From positions 6,751,501 to 6,815,500 of the forward strand of contig NZ_CP013949.1 in assembly GCF_000296215.2 (NCBI RefSeq): a DNA stretch of 64,000 nt. The letters run 5' to 3'. Positions within the stretch are counted from its first letter, which is position 1. Each line of letters opens with the position of its first letter. Origin of the DNA: Bradyrhizobium sp. CCGE-LA001 (GTDB lineage: Bacteria > Pseudomonadota > Alphaproteobacteria > Rhizobiales > Xanthobacteraceae). Under the pieces are notes generated by a model, which had not been told where the DNA came from, did not search any database, and saw nothing but the letters and a program-made list of their open reading frames with translations. Position numbers and translations under genes: made by a program. Shown in pieces: positions 33,874-43,710 of this stretch.

Positions 33874-34083
33874 ATGAAAAAAATGTTGTTTGTGACTGTG
33901 ACCGCCATCGCGATCGCAGCGACGATGCCGAATATCGCGGCTGAGGCCGCGGCACCGGTCGTCACCATGGCGCAGGCCGACGGTACGTCAGACCCTTGCA
34001 GCGCCAGCCCGGAGATGGCTTGGGTCTGCGAAACCTTTTTTTGCTTATGCGACCCGGAGTGCAGACGGACAATAATCCACTAA
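33874..34083 (+). CDS. Small secreted cysteine-rich peptide 3
   Basis: 69 residues. Signal peptide MKKMLFVTVTAIAIAATMPN, with cleavage probably after AEAAA near residue 26. The mature part has C-SASPEMAWV-C-ETFF-C-LCDPE-C, i.e. C-x9-C-x4-C-x5-C with one extra Cys. The F-x-C-L-x-D-P-x-C tail is shared with peptides 1 and 2, which marks it as a diverged family member. The untranslated leader (CAATCTAAGG...CTCGAATGAA) is also shared, with the ribosome site AAGGAAGG in it. No nod box is visible, so its control may differ. Confidence 0.7.
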   Translation: MKKMLFVTVTAIAIAATMPNIAAEAAAPVVTMAQADGTSDPCSASPEMAWVCETFFCLCDPECRRTIIH

Positions 34084-34089
34084 ACGTCC

Positions 34090-34610
34090 GGTCAGAAGAA
34101 ATTAAGAGGATGGACTGACCTGGCGGTTTGCTGGCACAGCGGCTCTGTCCTCTTGGCGTTCCGACAACACACCGAGCGGACCACTCCGCTGACCACACTC
34201 GCTCGGTGTGTGCGCCAGCGCGGCTGAAGGAACCGTCGCGGAAAGGAGCAACAGCCTTGTTCGCCCACGTGCACGGCGGCCGCCTCAGTGCCGATAGCGT
34301 CTCGTCCCTGCTGGGAAGCATGTTCGTGTCGCTCACAAGGGTTTGCCCGTCTCCGAAGACCAAGTGCGTGTCACCGCACGTGCTGATGCACAGCGCTGCG
34401 ATGGAACTGCCGCAAGCCGGCGTCGATTGCTCCGTGATCGCTGTGGCTCAGTCGTGAATTGGTCGAGACGACGCAGACGTACCTGCACGCCCAACTCGCC
34501 CTCAGGAAGCTGCCCTGGCAAAGCTCAAGCCGTACGAGCGCGGCAAGCGAACCCGCCACCAGCCGAACGACCGCTGCTCGCCTCTCTGGAGGCGCTCTGA
34601 ACGACCAGAC
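34090..34610 (+). pseudogene. Decayed tyrosine recombinase (XerC-like)
   Basis: Pieces in shifting frames read VSPHVLMHSAAMELPQAGVD (with the HxxR region altered to HSA context at about 34375-34430). They continue with VETTQTYLHAQLALRK at about 34460-34505 and a tail ending LLASLEAL near 34595. Several frameshifts and stops; not functional. Confidence 0.6.
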
Positions 34611-34716
34611 TATGCAGAATGGAATCGGGCTGCCATGCACGCGATCGACGGTGCCAGCGTGACAACGGCGTGTCATAAGCCCATTCGGCATAGTTCGGGG
34701 GGCGGCATAAACGGGC

Positions 34717-35060
34717 CTATGCCGCCCGCGGCATAGAATTGTATCGATCAACGAAGCCAGGACTGCCCAATTGTCGGCCCCCGTCGTCGCAACCAGCAAA
34801 ATGGGAGTTCTTGGCGTTGAGCTTGATCGGCAGCATCGCACGCTCGACAGCATTCGTGTCCATCTCGATGCGCCCGTCATCAGGGTAGAGCGTCAGGCCG
34901 TCCCGATGACGCAATGCATAACGCAACGCCTTCGCCGTGTCGCTCTTTTGTGCAAGGTGATCATTGTCTGCACGTGACCGTTCTTGCATTCTTCAGCCGT
35001 GCGGCGGCTGATTGCAGATCCTTCACCCGCAAGCTCTAGTTTCACCTTGGTCCGAAGGAC
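34717..35060 (-). mobile_element. IS66 transposase C-terminal remnant
   Basis: Minus-strand frame with the text DGRIEMDTNAVERAMLPIKL and NSHFAGCDDGG, the conserved C-terminal part of IS66 TnpC. The N-terminal two thirds are missing and the end is frameshifted near 34790. The adjoining 35060-35285 minus frame is open but unrecognised. Confidence 0.65.
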
Positions 35061-35374
35061 AGCAGTCGCTTGTTCATTGGCCTTAATCAGGCGCTTTGCC
35101 TCTGCGGCCCATTCGGGGTTCAGTTCGAAGAGATTCTTGAAGCGGTGAATCGACACCAGCGCGGGCTTAGGCCGCCCTGAAGTGAGCTTGCTGAGCGTGT
35201 CCCCTGCGATCAGCCTCCGCATAAACTCATTAGCGAGATACCGGTGCGACCACAACGTGGAGCTCTCAGCCGACAGGTTCGGCAAATAGCCTGACGAGCT
35301 TCGGCTGCCTCCAGCGTCCTGGCAGATATTGTCTCACCGCGGTCCAATTCCTGCGTCGGACTAATTACCGGCCT

Positions 35375-35880
35375 TCAACGATCTTGCGGCGCCCAGATGC
35401 GTTTGCGACGTGTCGATCTGCCCGGCAGCATACTCTCCAGCAGCATCCTTACTTTCGACGCCTTCTTGTACTCTGCGATATCTTTTTGATGGTCTGCGAG
35501 CATGTGAGTCGCGAACATCTTATCGAAGCCCGCGCTAGACATCTTGGACATCTTGTCATGTTCGGCTATTTGCTTCGCATTCGGTCCGCTTGGTGCGCGC
35601 ATTCCCAGCAGCAACTAAAGCCTTCTGATTGGCGGCAGTATGGTCTGTGGAAAGCATTCTGCCATAGGACTTCACGGCATCGCTTTGACCGTTCTGTGCG
35701 CCAACTCTCCCATGCTCACTTCAGCGAAATGCCCTCGATTGCCTTCTTAAGGAACGTTTGCTTTGCTTTCTTTCGCGGATGCGTCGGCATTCTAAGCGCC
35801 ATTAAGGATCTCCCGAGCGACAATAGCATTCTCTTCAAGGCACACTCCTGTAAGTTGTTTGTCGATGACCACGTCAATAG
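35375..35880 (-). pseudogene. Broken DUF4142-like gene
   Basis: Read on the minus strand, a first part (QTFLKKAIEG near 35755) runs through several frames. It reaches a C-terminal part at 35614-35375 containing FDKMFATHMLADHQKDIAEY, typical of the ferritin-like DUF4142 family of exported proteins. Frameshifts occur near 35720 and 35600. The Cys-free helical character is otherwise retained. Confidence 0.55.
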
Positions 35881-35987
35881 TCGAACAGGTTCCAATTGAG
35901 CACCGCCAAGCGTCTCCAACCACTCGCTCCGCCTGTTTGAGCATTGATTACTTTGCACGACCGACGCAGCAATTGCGTCGCACTTAT

Positions 35988-36058
35988 GCCGGTTTGGCTC
36001 AGTGATAGAGCGCCGCCCTAGTACGACGGAGGCAAACAGTTCAACCTCACCGGCGCCA
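35988..36058 (+). tRNA. tRNA-like sequence, probably a pseudo-tRNA
   Basis: Starts GCCGGTT and ends CACCGGCGCCA, which can form most of an acceptor stem with a 3' CCA. A D-arm (GCTCAGTGATAGAGC) and an anticodon-like arm (CCGCC-CTAGTAC-GACGG) are visible. The T-stem does not pair well around TTCAACC, and the anticodon position reads AGT, which is unusual for bacteria. I take it as a decayed tRNA or a displaced attachment-site copy. Confidence 0.4.
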
Positions 36059-36787
36059 CTTATTTAGCCAGCAACCGGCCGCCGGCCATGCAGCGCCAGT
36101 AGCTTGCCATCAATGCAGTGCGCTGGCATCGACTGGTGCGGCGGCTTTGATCGAGGTCGACAGCCTATCTGCCTTCGCCGCAATTGCTATGGCGAGTTGA
36201 CGTTGGAGCTTGAATGGAGCCTTGCCTCCGGGGCTGCCGATTACTCGCCATGTTGTTAGACCACGCCCTTAGCGTTCAACGAGCGGCAGTTCGGCCCAAA
36301 AGAAAAAAGCAGTTCGCCGAGAGTGGAGATGCGCTGACTTGCGGACGCCCAAGAAGCATTCGAAAGATCGGACGCCAGTCGCGAAGATTTCGAAGGAGAT
36401 GAAGCGCACCGTTGGCGCGCTACGCCAGAAGGCGCTGCACCTTCGAGCTGGATGACGCCATTCAAGTGTTCTCCAATCGGAACTCAGCCTCATTGAGTTA
36501 CTTGTGGACAAGCGTAAGCCAACTTGCTGCACTCCCTTGACCTCGGCTGGATCTTTTATCTCACATCTATTTCACCCGGGGGGGGGCCCTGAGCGGCAGT
36601 GATGCTGGAAGGATGATTTGAGCACCATATTGAATCACAGCTTTCAAAACTAAGGCCCACCACTGGGTGGCCTTTTTGCTGGTGGTCGTGAGCCGGCAGG
36701 AACTACGCCCACCCTCTGCATTTCCAAATTGCTCCCGGCCTGTCCCCAACCCCGTAAGGCGGGAGTGCACTGCGTGTTAGTAGCATG

Positions 36788-36830
36788 GCGGCGCCAACCT
36801 TTTGCCCGAGGTTGGGGCCGTTCTTTATTT
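36788..36830 (+). terminator. Hairpin resembling a rho-independent terminator
   Basis: GGCGCCAACCT and AGGTTGGGGCC pair around a TTTGCCCG loop, followed by TTCTTTATTT. Orientation is plus. No intact plus-strand gene lies just upstream, so it may belong to lost DNA. Confidence 0.4.
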
Positions 36831-36860
36831 ACGCGCCTGTTGTCATCGAATGGCGGCGCA

Positions 36861-37067
36861 TCATCCGATGCGTAGATTTTCGGCCGAGTCTTTTCCGCAA
36901 TGGTTCACGACGTCGAAGCTTACCTTGGCGCCCTCGGCGAGCGAAGTGAAGCCAGCTTTTTCAACTGCCGAAATATGGACGAAGACGTCCTTGCCGCCGC
37001 TGTCAGGTTGTATATATAAATCCATACCCTTTATCGGGTTGAACCACTTCACTGTCCCCATAACCAT
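36861..37067 (-). CDS. CspA-family cold-shock protein with altered RNP1 motif
   Basis: 68 residues from the ATG at 37067, preceded by GGAG at a suitable distance. Start MVMGTVKWFNP, RNP2 DVFVHISAVE and the C-terminus are near-perfect for alphaproteobacterial cold-shock proteins (single-strand RNA/DNA binding, cytoplasm). The RNP1 motif, normally KGYGFIQPD, reads KGMDLYIQPD. The DNA shows why: one T is lost after AAGGG and a TATA-type insertion follows, so two indels restore the frame. In the neighbouring frame the original KGYGFI can still be read. The protein is translatable, but nucleic-acid binding is probably impaired. Confidence 0.75.
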   Translation of the reverse strand: MVMGTVKWFNPIKGMDLYIQPDSGGKDVFVHISAVEKAGFTSLAEGAKVSFDVVNHCGKDSAENLRIG

Positions 37068-37148
37068 TTTGGCTTCTCCATTCTTCAAAAACAAAAGCTA
37101 GTTCCCGAATTTCGACTAAAGAAAGGCTGCCCTTGCGGCCTTTGTCAT

Positions 37149-38067
37149 TCAGCAACGGACCAACCGACCACGCTGATCTATCCAGTCTAAAGCTGGCCCA
37201 GGGCGCCTCGACCAGCATGGCTCGCGCGTGACTGCGGCCGATCTTGCTGACGCGGCCGTGAGGGGCGACTCGCGCACCCGAGGGTTCAGCCCGAAATAGC
37301 TGATTCTGCGGGCTGCTGGACCGGCTCTTGTCGTCACGGCCATGATCCCGGTGGCGACCGCCAGATTCACACCGGTGATCGTCATCAATCTGTTGACCGC
37401 GGCATCGTCGATGCGTCCTGCGCGATCTCGCGGTCGAGCAGGCCAAGTCTTCCGCCAGCCGGTCAGGCTCACGAACGTGCGGATCGACCGCCGCGAGCTC
37501 ATCGTCCGGCAACTGTTGAGCGGCCCAGCCGCGCCCGGCCGCGGGCGTTGAAAAGATCGGCATGCGGGCTTTTCGGGATCAGGTGCGCGTGCAGGATCGA
37601 ATGCACCTCGTTCTCGAGCCGCGGCGATGCCGCACGACCTGGTAGGCTTACCACCAGCCCACGCTTGCTTCGGTCTCCGCGCCAGGCGTCCAGATCTGCG
37701 GCAGGTAGCCGGCCGCCTGCAGACTGGCGAGCGTGCCGGCATTGATCTTGTCGGTCTTGACGTGAGCCTTGGCCATCGCCTTCACCTGCAACGGATTGGC
37801 GATAATCATTCGAGGCACGAATGGCACCAGACCCCGCGACACCGCGATGCTGTTGGCGGTCACCTCAACCACGTCGTCATCACTGGCCAGCAGGATCTTG
37901 CCAAAGACCTGCAGCGCCGACCGCGTCATAACAATGCGGCCCGTATGTCGGAGGCTGCCGTCCTCCCAAGACACGACCTCCCCAAAAATTCGGTGGACGT
38001 CGATGCCAATCACCTGTCGCAGTCGCGCCTCCTCTGCCACGACACATGACGGAGCTGCGGGCGACAC
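37149..38067 (-). mobile_element. Degenerate IS110-family transposase
   Basis: Minus strand. The N-terminal part (RQVIGIDVHRIFGEVVSWED near 38020, VKTDKINAGTLASLQAAGYL near 37715) carries the DEDD-type start. A frameshift follows near 37650. The C-terminal part (LMTITGVNLAVATGIMAVTT near 37380, YFGLNPRVRESPL near 37290, KIGRSHARAMLVEA near 37220) then appears in two alternating frames. Not functional as read. Confidence 0.75.
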
Positions 38068-38797
38068 GACAATTACGGATTCGCCCTCTCAGCCCAACCG
38101 GGCGATTCGCAGAGACGGCCAGCTGCTAACTCGAGCTCGCGGCTCATCGTATGCATCGGTCTGCCCGCGCCTTCGTGCTCCCGGTGCCTCTGTCCCAATG
38201 ATCCCACCATACGCCACGATGTAGATGATCGCAGCCGAACATTGGCACCGAGAGATCTCATAGCGGTTACCATGCCCATCGAAAGCGTATTCGCGACCTT
38301 GCGACACAGAACCGTGCGGACGAAAGGGGCATCTGTTCGGTACGACGCAGGCTGATGGTGTTCAAGCTGGTTATCGCCGCATCAAAAAAGTGGCGGCGGC
38401 TCAAAGGCAAATCAGTTGCCGAAGCTGATCGCAGGTGTCAAACTCAACGACGGCATCGAGGTCATCCACATGCCGGCAAACGACGCCGCCTGATCGCCTT
38501 GTCCCTCAAGATCCACACCTCCATCGATCCTGCCATGATCTTGATTGGGACATCAGGGAGTCCTTCTAGCCGGCGCGAGTATAGCCGAGACAGCAGATCA
38601 CAATATCTGATGAGCACCGCCGCCTCTCACACGACACATTCAGAAAACTGACGGGTTTCGTGCCCTTGGCCAGCCGCGAGGAGAAAGCGACCAGAGACGA
38701 TCCGGCCGTCCTCCCGTCGAGACCTGTCGTGTCATGGACTGCAAAAAGCCACCCGCGCGCCGTACCGAAACCGCGTTCGGCTGCGCGCTGGTTTCAT
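38068..38797. other. No recognisable gene
   Basis: Only short frames are found between the IS110 remnant and virK. I see neither promoter nor repeat. Confidence 0.4.
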
Positions 38798-39238
38798 TTA
38801 CCAGGTGAACCTCGCGCCATCAGGCACTTCACAGACGAATTCTCCCTGATTTACGAGTTCGGTCGTCCCGACGATAAGCTTGGAGGCCCGCACGGTCAGC
38901 TTGCCTTCGCGGCTGAGACTGTGACGAATATACTCGGTCACTGCATGTCCGGAGCCATCCATAGTTTGATGCGCGTTGGCGAAACTGATGCCGTTCTGGG
39001 CAGTCACTCTGAAGGCGCTAATAGCCAGGCCCGCCTGCATCGTCGACCCGGGCTTGCCACCGTTGGCGGCGGTACATCGGCTCATGTCCAGTATGAGCTT
39101 CACATTTTTTCCGGCCAGCAAGGCATCGAGCACCTCAGCGTAGCTCGGCGAGGGCTCTTCTGCTCTCGCCATCGTGTTCACGCATGCAGCCGAAAGCATG
39201 GAAAACAGGATGGATAGAACTTTGCCAGTCAACTTCAT
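38798..39238 (-). CDS. virK: VirK-family secreted protein
   Basis: 146 residues with a signal peptide (MKLTGKVLSILFSMLSAACV, cleavage near AEE at about 27). The mature part (SYAEVLDALLAGKNVKLILD, a Cys in DMSRCTA, VTEYIRHSLSREGK, and GEFVCEVPDGARF at the end) matches the VirK family found in Agrobacterium and rhizobia. There it accompanies virulence or symbiosis regulons; its biochemical role is not established. The two Cys probably form a disulphide. AGGAGG lies slightly far upstream, with AAAGGG nearer. I find no nod box, RpoN site or clear tts box before it. Confidence 0.75.
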   Translation of the reverse strand: MKLTGKVLSILFSMLSAACVNTMARAEEPSPSYAEVLDALLAGKNVKLILDMSRCTAANGGKPGSTMQAGLAISAFRVTAQNGISFANAHQTMDGSGHAVTEYIRHSLSREGKLTVRASKLIVGTTELVNQGEFVCEVPDGARFTW

Positions 39239-39717
39239 ACCCTTTCTTCCTCCTAAGAACTACGAAACGTGTAAGCGCAAGGCTTCCGAGATGTCGTTCT
39301 TGCAAGAGGTTGCGGATTCCAGACGTCAAGCGACTGCGTCCTTGCGACATCAACAACGTGACGTAACCAGGCGCAAGTGGCTGCGAATGCCATTCCGACG
39401 TCACAAAAACGTAGGTCAGGTTTACTACGCGGTCTCGCGGGCGTAACAGGCACCGGCTTTTCCGGGCCCGATGTGCAAGAATATTTTTCCCGAGATTCCG
39501 CCGAATTTGACCGATCGGCACATCGCATCCCCCTAGATAGTCTGAACGGCCGGTGATCGTCTCGCTTGATTTTAGGCCCAAATCTTCACAAACCAAAGGA
39601 GCTAAACGTGCATACGTTAGCTTATGGTCTGGTGACCTTGGGTTACCTGATCCTCTTCATCCTGAGCCTGGGTTCCTGATACCGGGTCGCAGGGCAGCCT
39701 CGGCTGCCCTGCCCTCA

Positions 39718-40090
39718 GACAGTCACGCACTCGCCCAACCTGCTCAGCTCTGCGGCCGCCACCTTAGCGATCATCTCGGCCTCCATCTCATCTCGCCGTT
39801 CACCGGAATGCGCCTCGCGATTAGCCCCCTCATCTGCCAGCGCAAGGATATGGTGACACTCCAGGCACCGCGAGCCATCGGCGCATTTGAAGCCCAACTT
39901 GCCGCAGTATTCGCATCTCCACCAGCGCGCTGGATGACGGCTGCCTGACCCTTGGGTCGCTCGCATACCGCATGCCGACAAAGGTCGTCTGTTCTGGGCT
40001 GTGCGTGCCGAGATCGTCGATCGCGTCGGAATACGCCATGGCCCCCACGCCCGCGAGCCGGAGCCGCCGCTCGCCCGGTGGGAGCCATGT
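39718..40090 (-). pseudogene. Frameshifted small gene with a Cys-rich C-terminal part
   Basis: One minus frame begins AMAYSDAIDDLGTHSPEQTT near 40040. After a frameshift near 39950, another reads CEYCGKLGFKCADGSRCLEC and then a helix to 39718. The four Cys pairs suggest a zinc ribbon. Family unknown; it lies beside the serine recombinase and may be part of the same element. Confidence 0.4.
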
Positions 40091-40144
40091 CGCCAGATAG
40101 GCCAGGCCCTTCGGTTGCTGCAGCCCTTCAGCCGTTCAAGGGCT

Positions 40145-41560
40145 GTGCCAATGGCGCTGATGTCGACGACCGCGCGATCTCGGGGGCAAGCACGGTGAAC
40201 CGCTTGGGTTGGCAGCGCCTAATGCGGGATGCGAGTCTGGCAAGTTTAATGTTGTGGTCGCCGAAACGCTGGACCGCATTCGCGCGACCAGGAAGATCTG
40301 ACCGGCGGTCACAAGCGGCTGCGCTTCGTGGGCGTTGAAATCCGCACGGCGCAGGATGGCATAGTCGGCGACACCCACATCGGCGTGAAGGGATTGCTGG
40401 GCTCGCTCTATCTCAAGGACCTAGCGCAAAAGATGCGACGTCGTCAGGCCGGCGTGGTGCGGCACGGCCGCAACAACGGCGGCCGTAGTTACGGCTATCG
40501 GCCGATAGCTGGAAAATCCGGCGAGCTTGAGATCGATAAGACAGAGGCAGCGATCATTCGCAGAATCTTCGTTGACTATCTCGACCCCAGATCGTCGCGG
40601 TCTTGAACAACAAGAAAGTGCCTGGCCCGCATGGCGGCGTCTGGAATGCGTCAACCATCGCCGGCAGCCGCAAAACGCCTGAACGGCATCCTGCAAAACG
40701 ATCTGTACTTCGGTCGCATCATCTGGAGCCGGAAAGCCCTTCATCAAGGACCTTAAAACTAGCAATCGCATCAGCCGCGAGAATTCGCGCTATCAGTAGA
40801 TGACAGTCGATGCCGAGCACCTGCGCATCATCGATGCAGATAGCTGCACACGCGCACGGGCACGCCGTGAGGATCGCGGCGGCCCGAGCGGCACCTATGC
40901 TACGCGACCGAAACACATCTTGTCGGGCCTCCTCAACTGCGGCTGCTGCGGTGCGGGCTATGATGTGGTCGGCGGCAACGACAAGCGCGGCCCTCTCCTA
41001 CCGTGCACGCGCGTGAAGGAGACAGGCCTGTGCGATAACCGACGCTACGTGTCGCGCCTCGCGATCACAAACGTGCTCAAGGGAATTGAGGAAAATCTGG
41101 CGTCGCCTGTGCTGATTGCCGAGTACGTCCGCGAATATCATAGGGTTCACGCGAATTGCACAGTTCAGCGGCCCACCACCGCCGCGACCTCGCAAAACGG
41201 CTGGGCAATGTCAACGTGACGATTTTAAAAGCAGTGGACGCTCTCATCGGCGAAAGCCCAAGCCCAGCCTTGCGCGAGCGGCTAGCCAAGCTGGAAACGG
41301 AGCGCGATGAGATCGAGGCCGCAATCGCCGCCGTCGTCCCGCCCGTTGTGTAATTTCATCAAACGCGGCGAACGCCTACCGCGACAAGGTCCGCGAGCTG
41401 AAAAAGACGCTTGCCGAGTCCGGCGAGGACAGCCTTTTAGCCGCCCATGAAGCCATTCGGGAAACAGTCGCGAAGGTAGTGATCCACCCGCGTGGTGCGT
41501 ACAAGCCGGTCGAGTTTGAAATTTACGACCAACTCGCCGCCCTGCTCAGGATTTCTGAGA
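40145..41560 (+). pseudogene. Large serine recombinase, decayed
   Basis: Segments in order: DRAISGASTVNRLGWQRLMR (about 40170-40230), the end of the catalytic domain; VEIRTAQDGIVGDTHIGVKG to IFVDYL (40330-40580), the recombinase domain; a frameshifted linker; HILSGLLNCGCCGAGYDVVG (about 40910-40975), the zinc ribbon; and a coiled-coil tail (ALRERLAKLETERDEIEAA, 41268-41325). The catalytic N-terminus with its Ser is missing, and at least four frameshifts are present. Such integrases move islands and phages. The tRNA fragment 30 bp beyond its end fits an integration site. Confidence 0.7.
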
Positions 41561-41592
41561 GGGCCGCCGAACCCCTAGAGTCTATGGGTCGT

Positions 41593-41645
41593 TGGTTGCG
41601 GGGATAGGATTTGAACCTATGACCTTCAGGCTATGAGCCTGACGA
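41593..41645 (-). tRNA. 3' half of an initiator-like tRNA-Met (CAU), probable attachment-site remnant
   Basis: The minus strand contains the anticodon arm (TCAGG-CTCATAG-CCTGA), the T-arm (ATAGG-TTCAAAT-CCTAT) and the acceptor end CCCCGCA-A-CCA, all pairing correctly. The D-arm and 5' acceptor strand are absent; DNA upstream of the anticodon arm is unrelated. The acceptor and anticodon arms resemble alphaproteobacterial initiator tRNA. A tRNA 3' half of this kind is a classical product of site-specific island integration. Confidence 0.75.
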
Positions 41646-41819
41646 ATCGTCGCAAAGCTGCGTTCGCTTGATCAGCTTCTGTTAGATTCCTTAGCTGAGT
41701 TCGCAGCAAGCCCGCAATCCGCGTAGCTGGAATTGAGTATTTCGTCGCTAAGCAGGAATGAAAACACGCTATATCAACGCTCAGCTGCCCCACGGATATG
41801 ATCGTTATCGCGACGCGAG

Positions 41820-42329
41820 TCATTCCGGTTGAGCAGCATCAGGCCAATCTTTAAATTCCAGTTCGAATTGACCAGGATTGAGGGGTTTGGTCGTGAATTT
41901 CACGGTCCTTCCTGAGAGAGCCGCCAGCGATCCAGATGCGAACTTAAACACCATCTTGCCGGAAGCTGCGATGCCAACAGCCCTGTTGTCCTCAGTGCCA
42001 GACGAACCGGTCCCCTCCAAGAGCTGACCAATCGCGATTCCGTCGCGCGCACGGTACACGTCTATAGAAGCCAAGTACCTACCTTTCTCACTGTCCCACT
42101 CGCTGACCGACAGTCCCGTAATTCCCGCGTCCTTCAACAGACCATCGGCGACATGGCAGGTGTATTGAAGACTGATGAGGACGTGCCCATTCGGATCGCC
42201 TGTCTCCTCCCGATCGGTGCCGTCTATGGTGCAAACGTAGCGCCGCGTCGAGTCCGCGAGCACAATCTCATGGAGCCCAAGCAGCCCCAAAGCAGAACAT
42301 AGTACCATACAGAGGGAGAGCGGTTTCAT
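41820..42329 (-). CDS. Secreted protein of unknown function
   Basis: 169 residues with a signal peptide (MKPLSLCMVLCSALGLLGLH, cleavage near LADS at about 26). The mature part holds two Cys (YVCTIDG and YTCHVAD) that could bridge, and alternates short beta-like strands. GGAG about 9 bp upstream supports ATG 42329. I do not recognise the family. It is the first intact gene beyond the tRNA fragment, so it may lie outside the older integrated element. Confidence 0.6.
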   Translation of the reverse strand: MKPLSLCMVLCSALGLLGLHEIVLADSTRRYVCTIDGTDREETGDPNGHVLISLQYTCHVADGLLKDAGITGLSVSEWDSEKGRYLASIDVYRARDGIAIGQLLEGTGSSGTEDNRAVGIAASGKMVFKFASGSLAALSGRTVKFTTKPLNPGQFELEFKDWPDAAQPE

Positions 42330-43710
42330 TGCCTAAACTCCGCGGATATGCCTGCGCCCTGTTGTACAACCTGACGCTACGGCCGATACAAGCATGTTCG
42401 GCTGGGTACTCCTCGCAGCGACATCGGCATGTTGTTGAGCCCAGGCGACGGGCAGGCACGCGAGTGCTCGCTGGAGTGAAGCTCAATGCTGTGGAGAGCA
42501 GCTCGAGCCAATTCGACCAGAGGGATCAACGACAGCTCAGAAGCAACGGTATCGCCGGGTCTAGGTTTTTCCGGCCCCTTCCGCGACCGATGCCGCACGC
42601 CACCTCGCGATCATACGGCGTCTCGATTGGCTGCATCTGGAGTTTCACTCGCCGTTTCGCGCGGTGAAAGGCCAGCTAGCTACGAGGGGGTAAGATCGAC
42701 CCGCCAGCATGGATAGACGCACTCTATGGCCATCCGCGCACTGCCAGACCCAGCCCGGGGCACAAGATTCACCCATCTCTGGTGCGCGCCCTGGACTTAG
42801 GCGGCCCAACCAGCTCTGAGCGACGATCACCTCAATCCTGATGGCGATTGGCTTGTCTACATGCTGTGGCGCTGGACTGCAGAAGACGTCCACTGCCCAG
42901 GGCAACTGTCGATCACCTTAGAACCAGCCTTCTGGTCGAGACACCCTGGAGGATGCCCCGGTTTGTCCCGGCAAGTCCGGACAACTTCAACACGTGTCAG
43001 GGCTCTCAGTTCAATCGTTTTTACCGGCCTGCTCGCCGACGACGGCATTGCGATCAGCATGGACGGCAACGGCGCATCGAGGGACAAACGAGTTTGTCAA
43101 ACGGCTCTGCGCAAAGTCAAACACGAGAGACTTTACCTGCTGCGACAGCGTCAACCGGGTGCGCAGCTCGATCGCGTAACATCTAGACTTCTATAACAGC
43201 ATCCTCTTGACGAGCGCGCCGGATTCAGCCGACCTCATCCCGGCCGCCACTCCACATGACAGTGCAGCCCCGGCAGAGGCCGGTCATCGACGCGGAACAA
43301 CCAGAACCGGCTCAATTCACTGGAGAACATTCCAACGGTGGCACGATGCCCACGCTACAATTCATCGATCTGGGGTAGGCCAACGACCTGCTCAGTCATC
43401 GCCATGTAAGAGGACGAACGCGAACAGCACGATGAACGCCAACGCCGTCCGCCCAACCTGGCCTGCGGGCGACGGGATCTAGCGATGGCGGACCATCGAT
43501 CGGCTCACAATGTGCTTACGCCTCCTCTCCCCCCGGAGACCCCTCAGCATTTCGAGGATAATCGGCAATTGAAGACTCCATGGCGCTGCGCGAAGCCGAA
43601 GGGTTTCGGCTGAAGCGAAAGCAACGCGCCAGAGGCAAGCACCAGGATGAAGATGATGTCTCGAGCCGCCCAGGCGGTTGAGCGCCAATACGGCACGGCC
43701 GTTCATCTCT
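42330..43710. other. 1.4-kb stretch without a recognisable gene
   Basis: Frames up to about 112 codons exist on both strands, but none shows a ribosome site with a credible protein, and they overlap one another. No repeat or promoter found. Confidence 0.4.

Noticed and set aside
36214..36540. Overlapping frames on both strands around 36.2-36.5 kb
   Set aside because: No family, no ribosome site, and neither strand is favoured.
38640..38660. tts-box-like GTCAGTTTTCTGAA on the minus strand
   Set aside because: Too many mismatches in the core, and only IS110 debris lies downstream.
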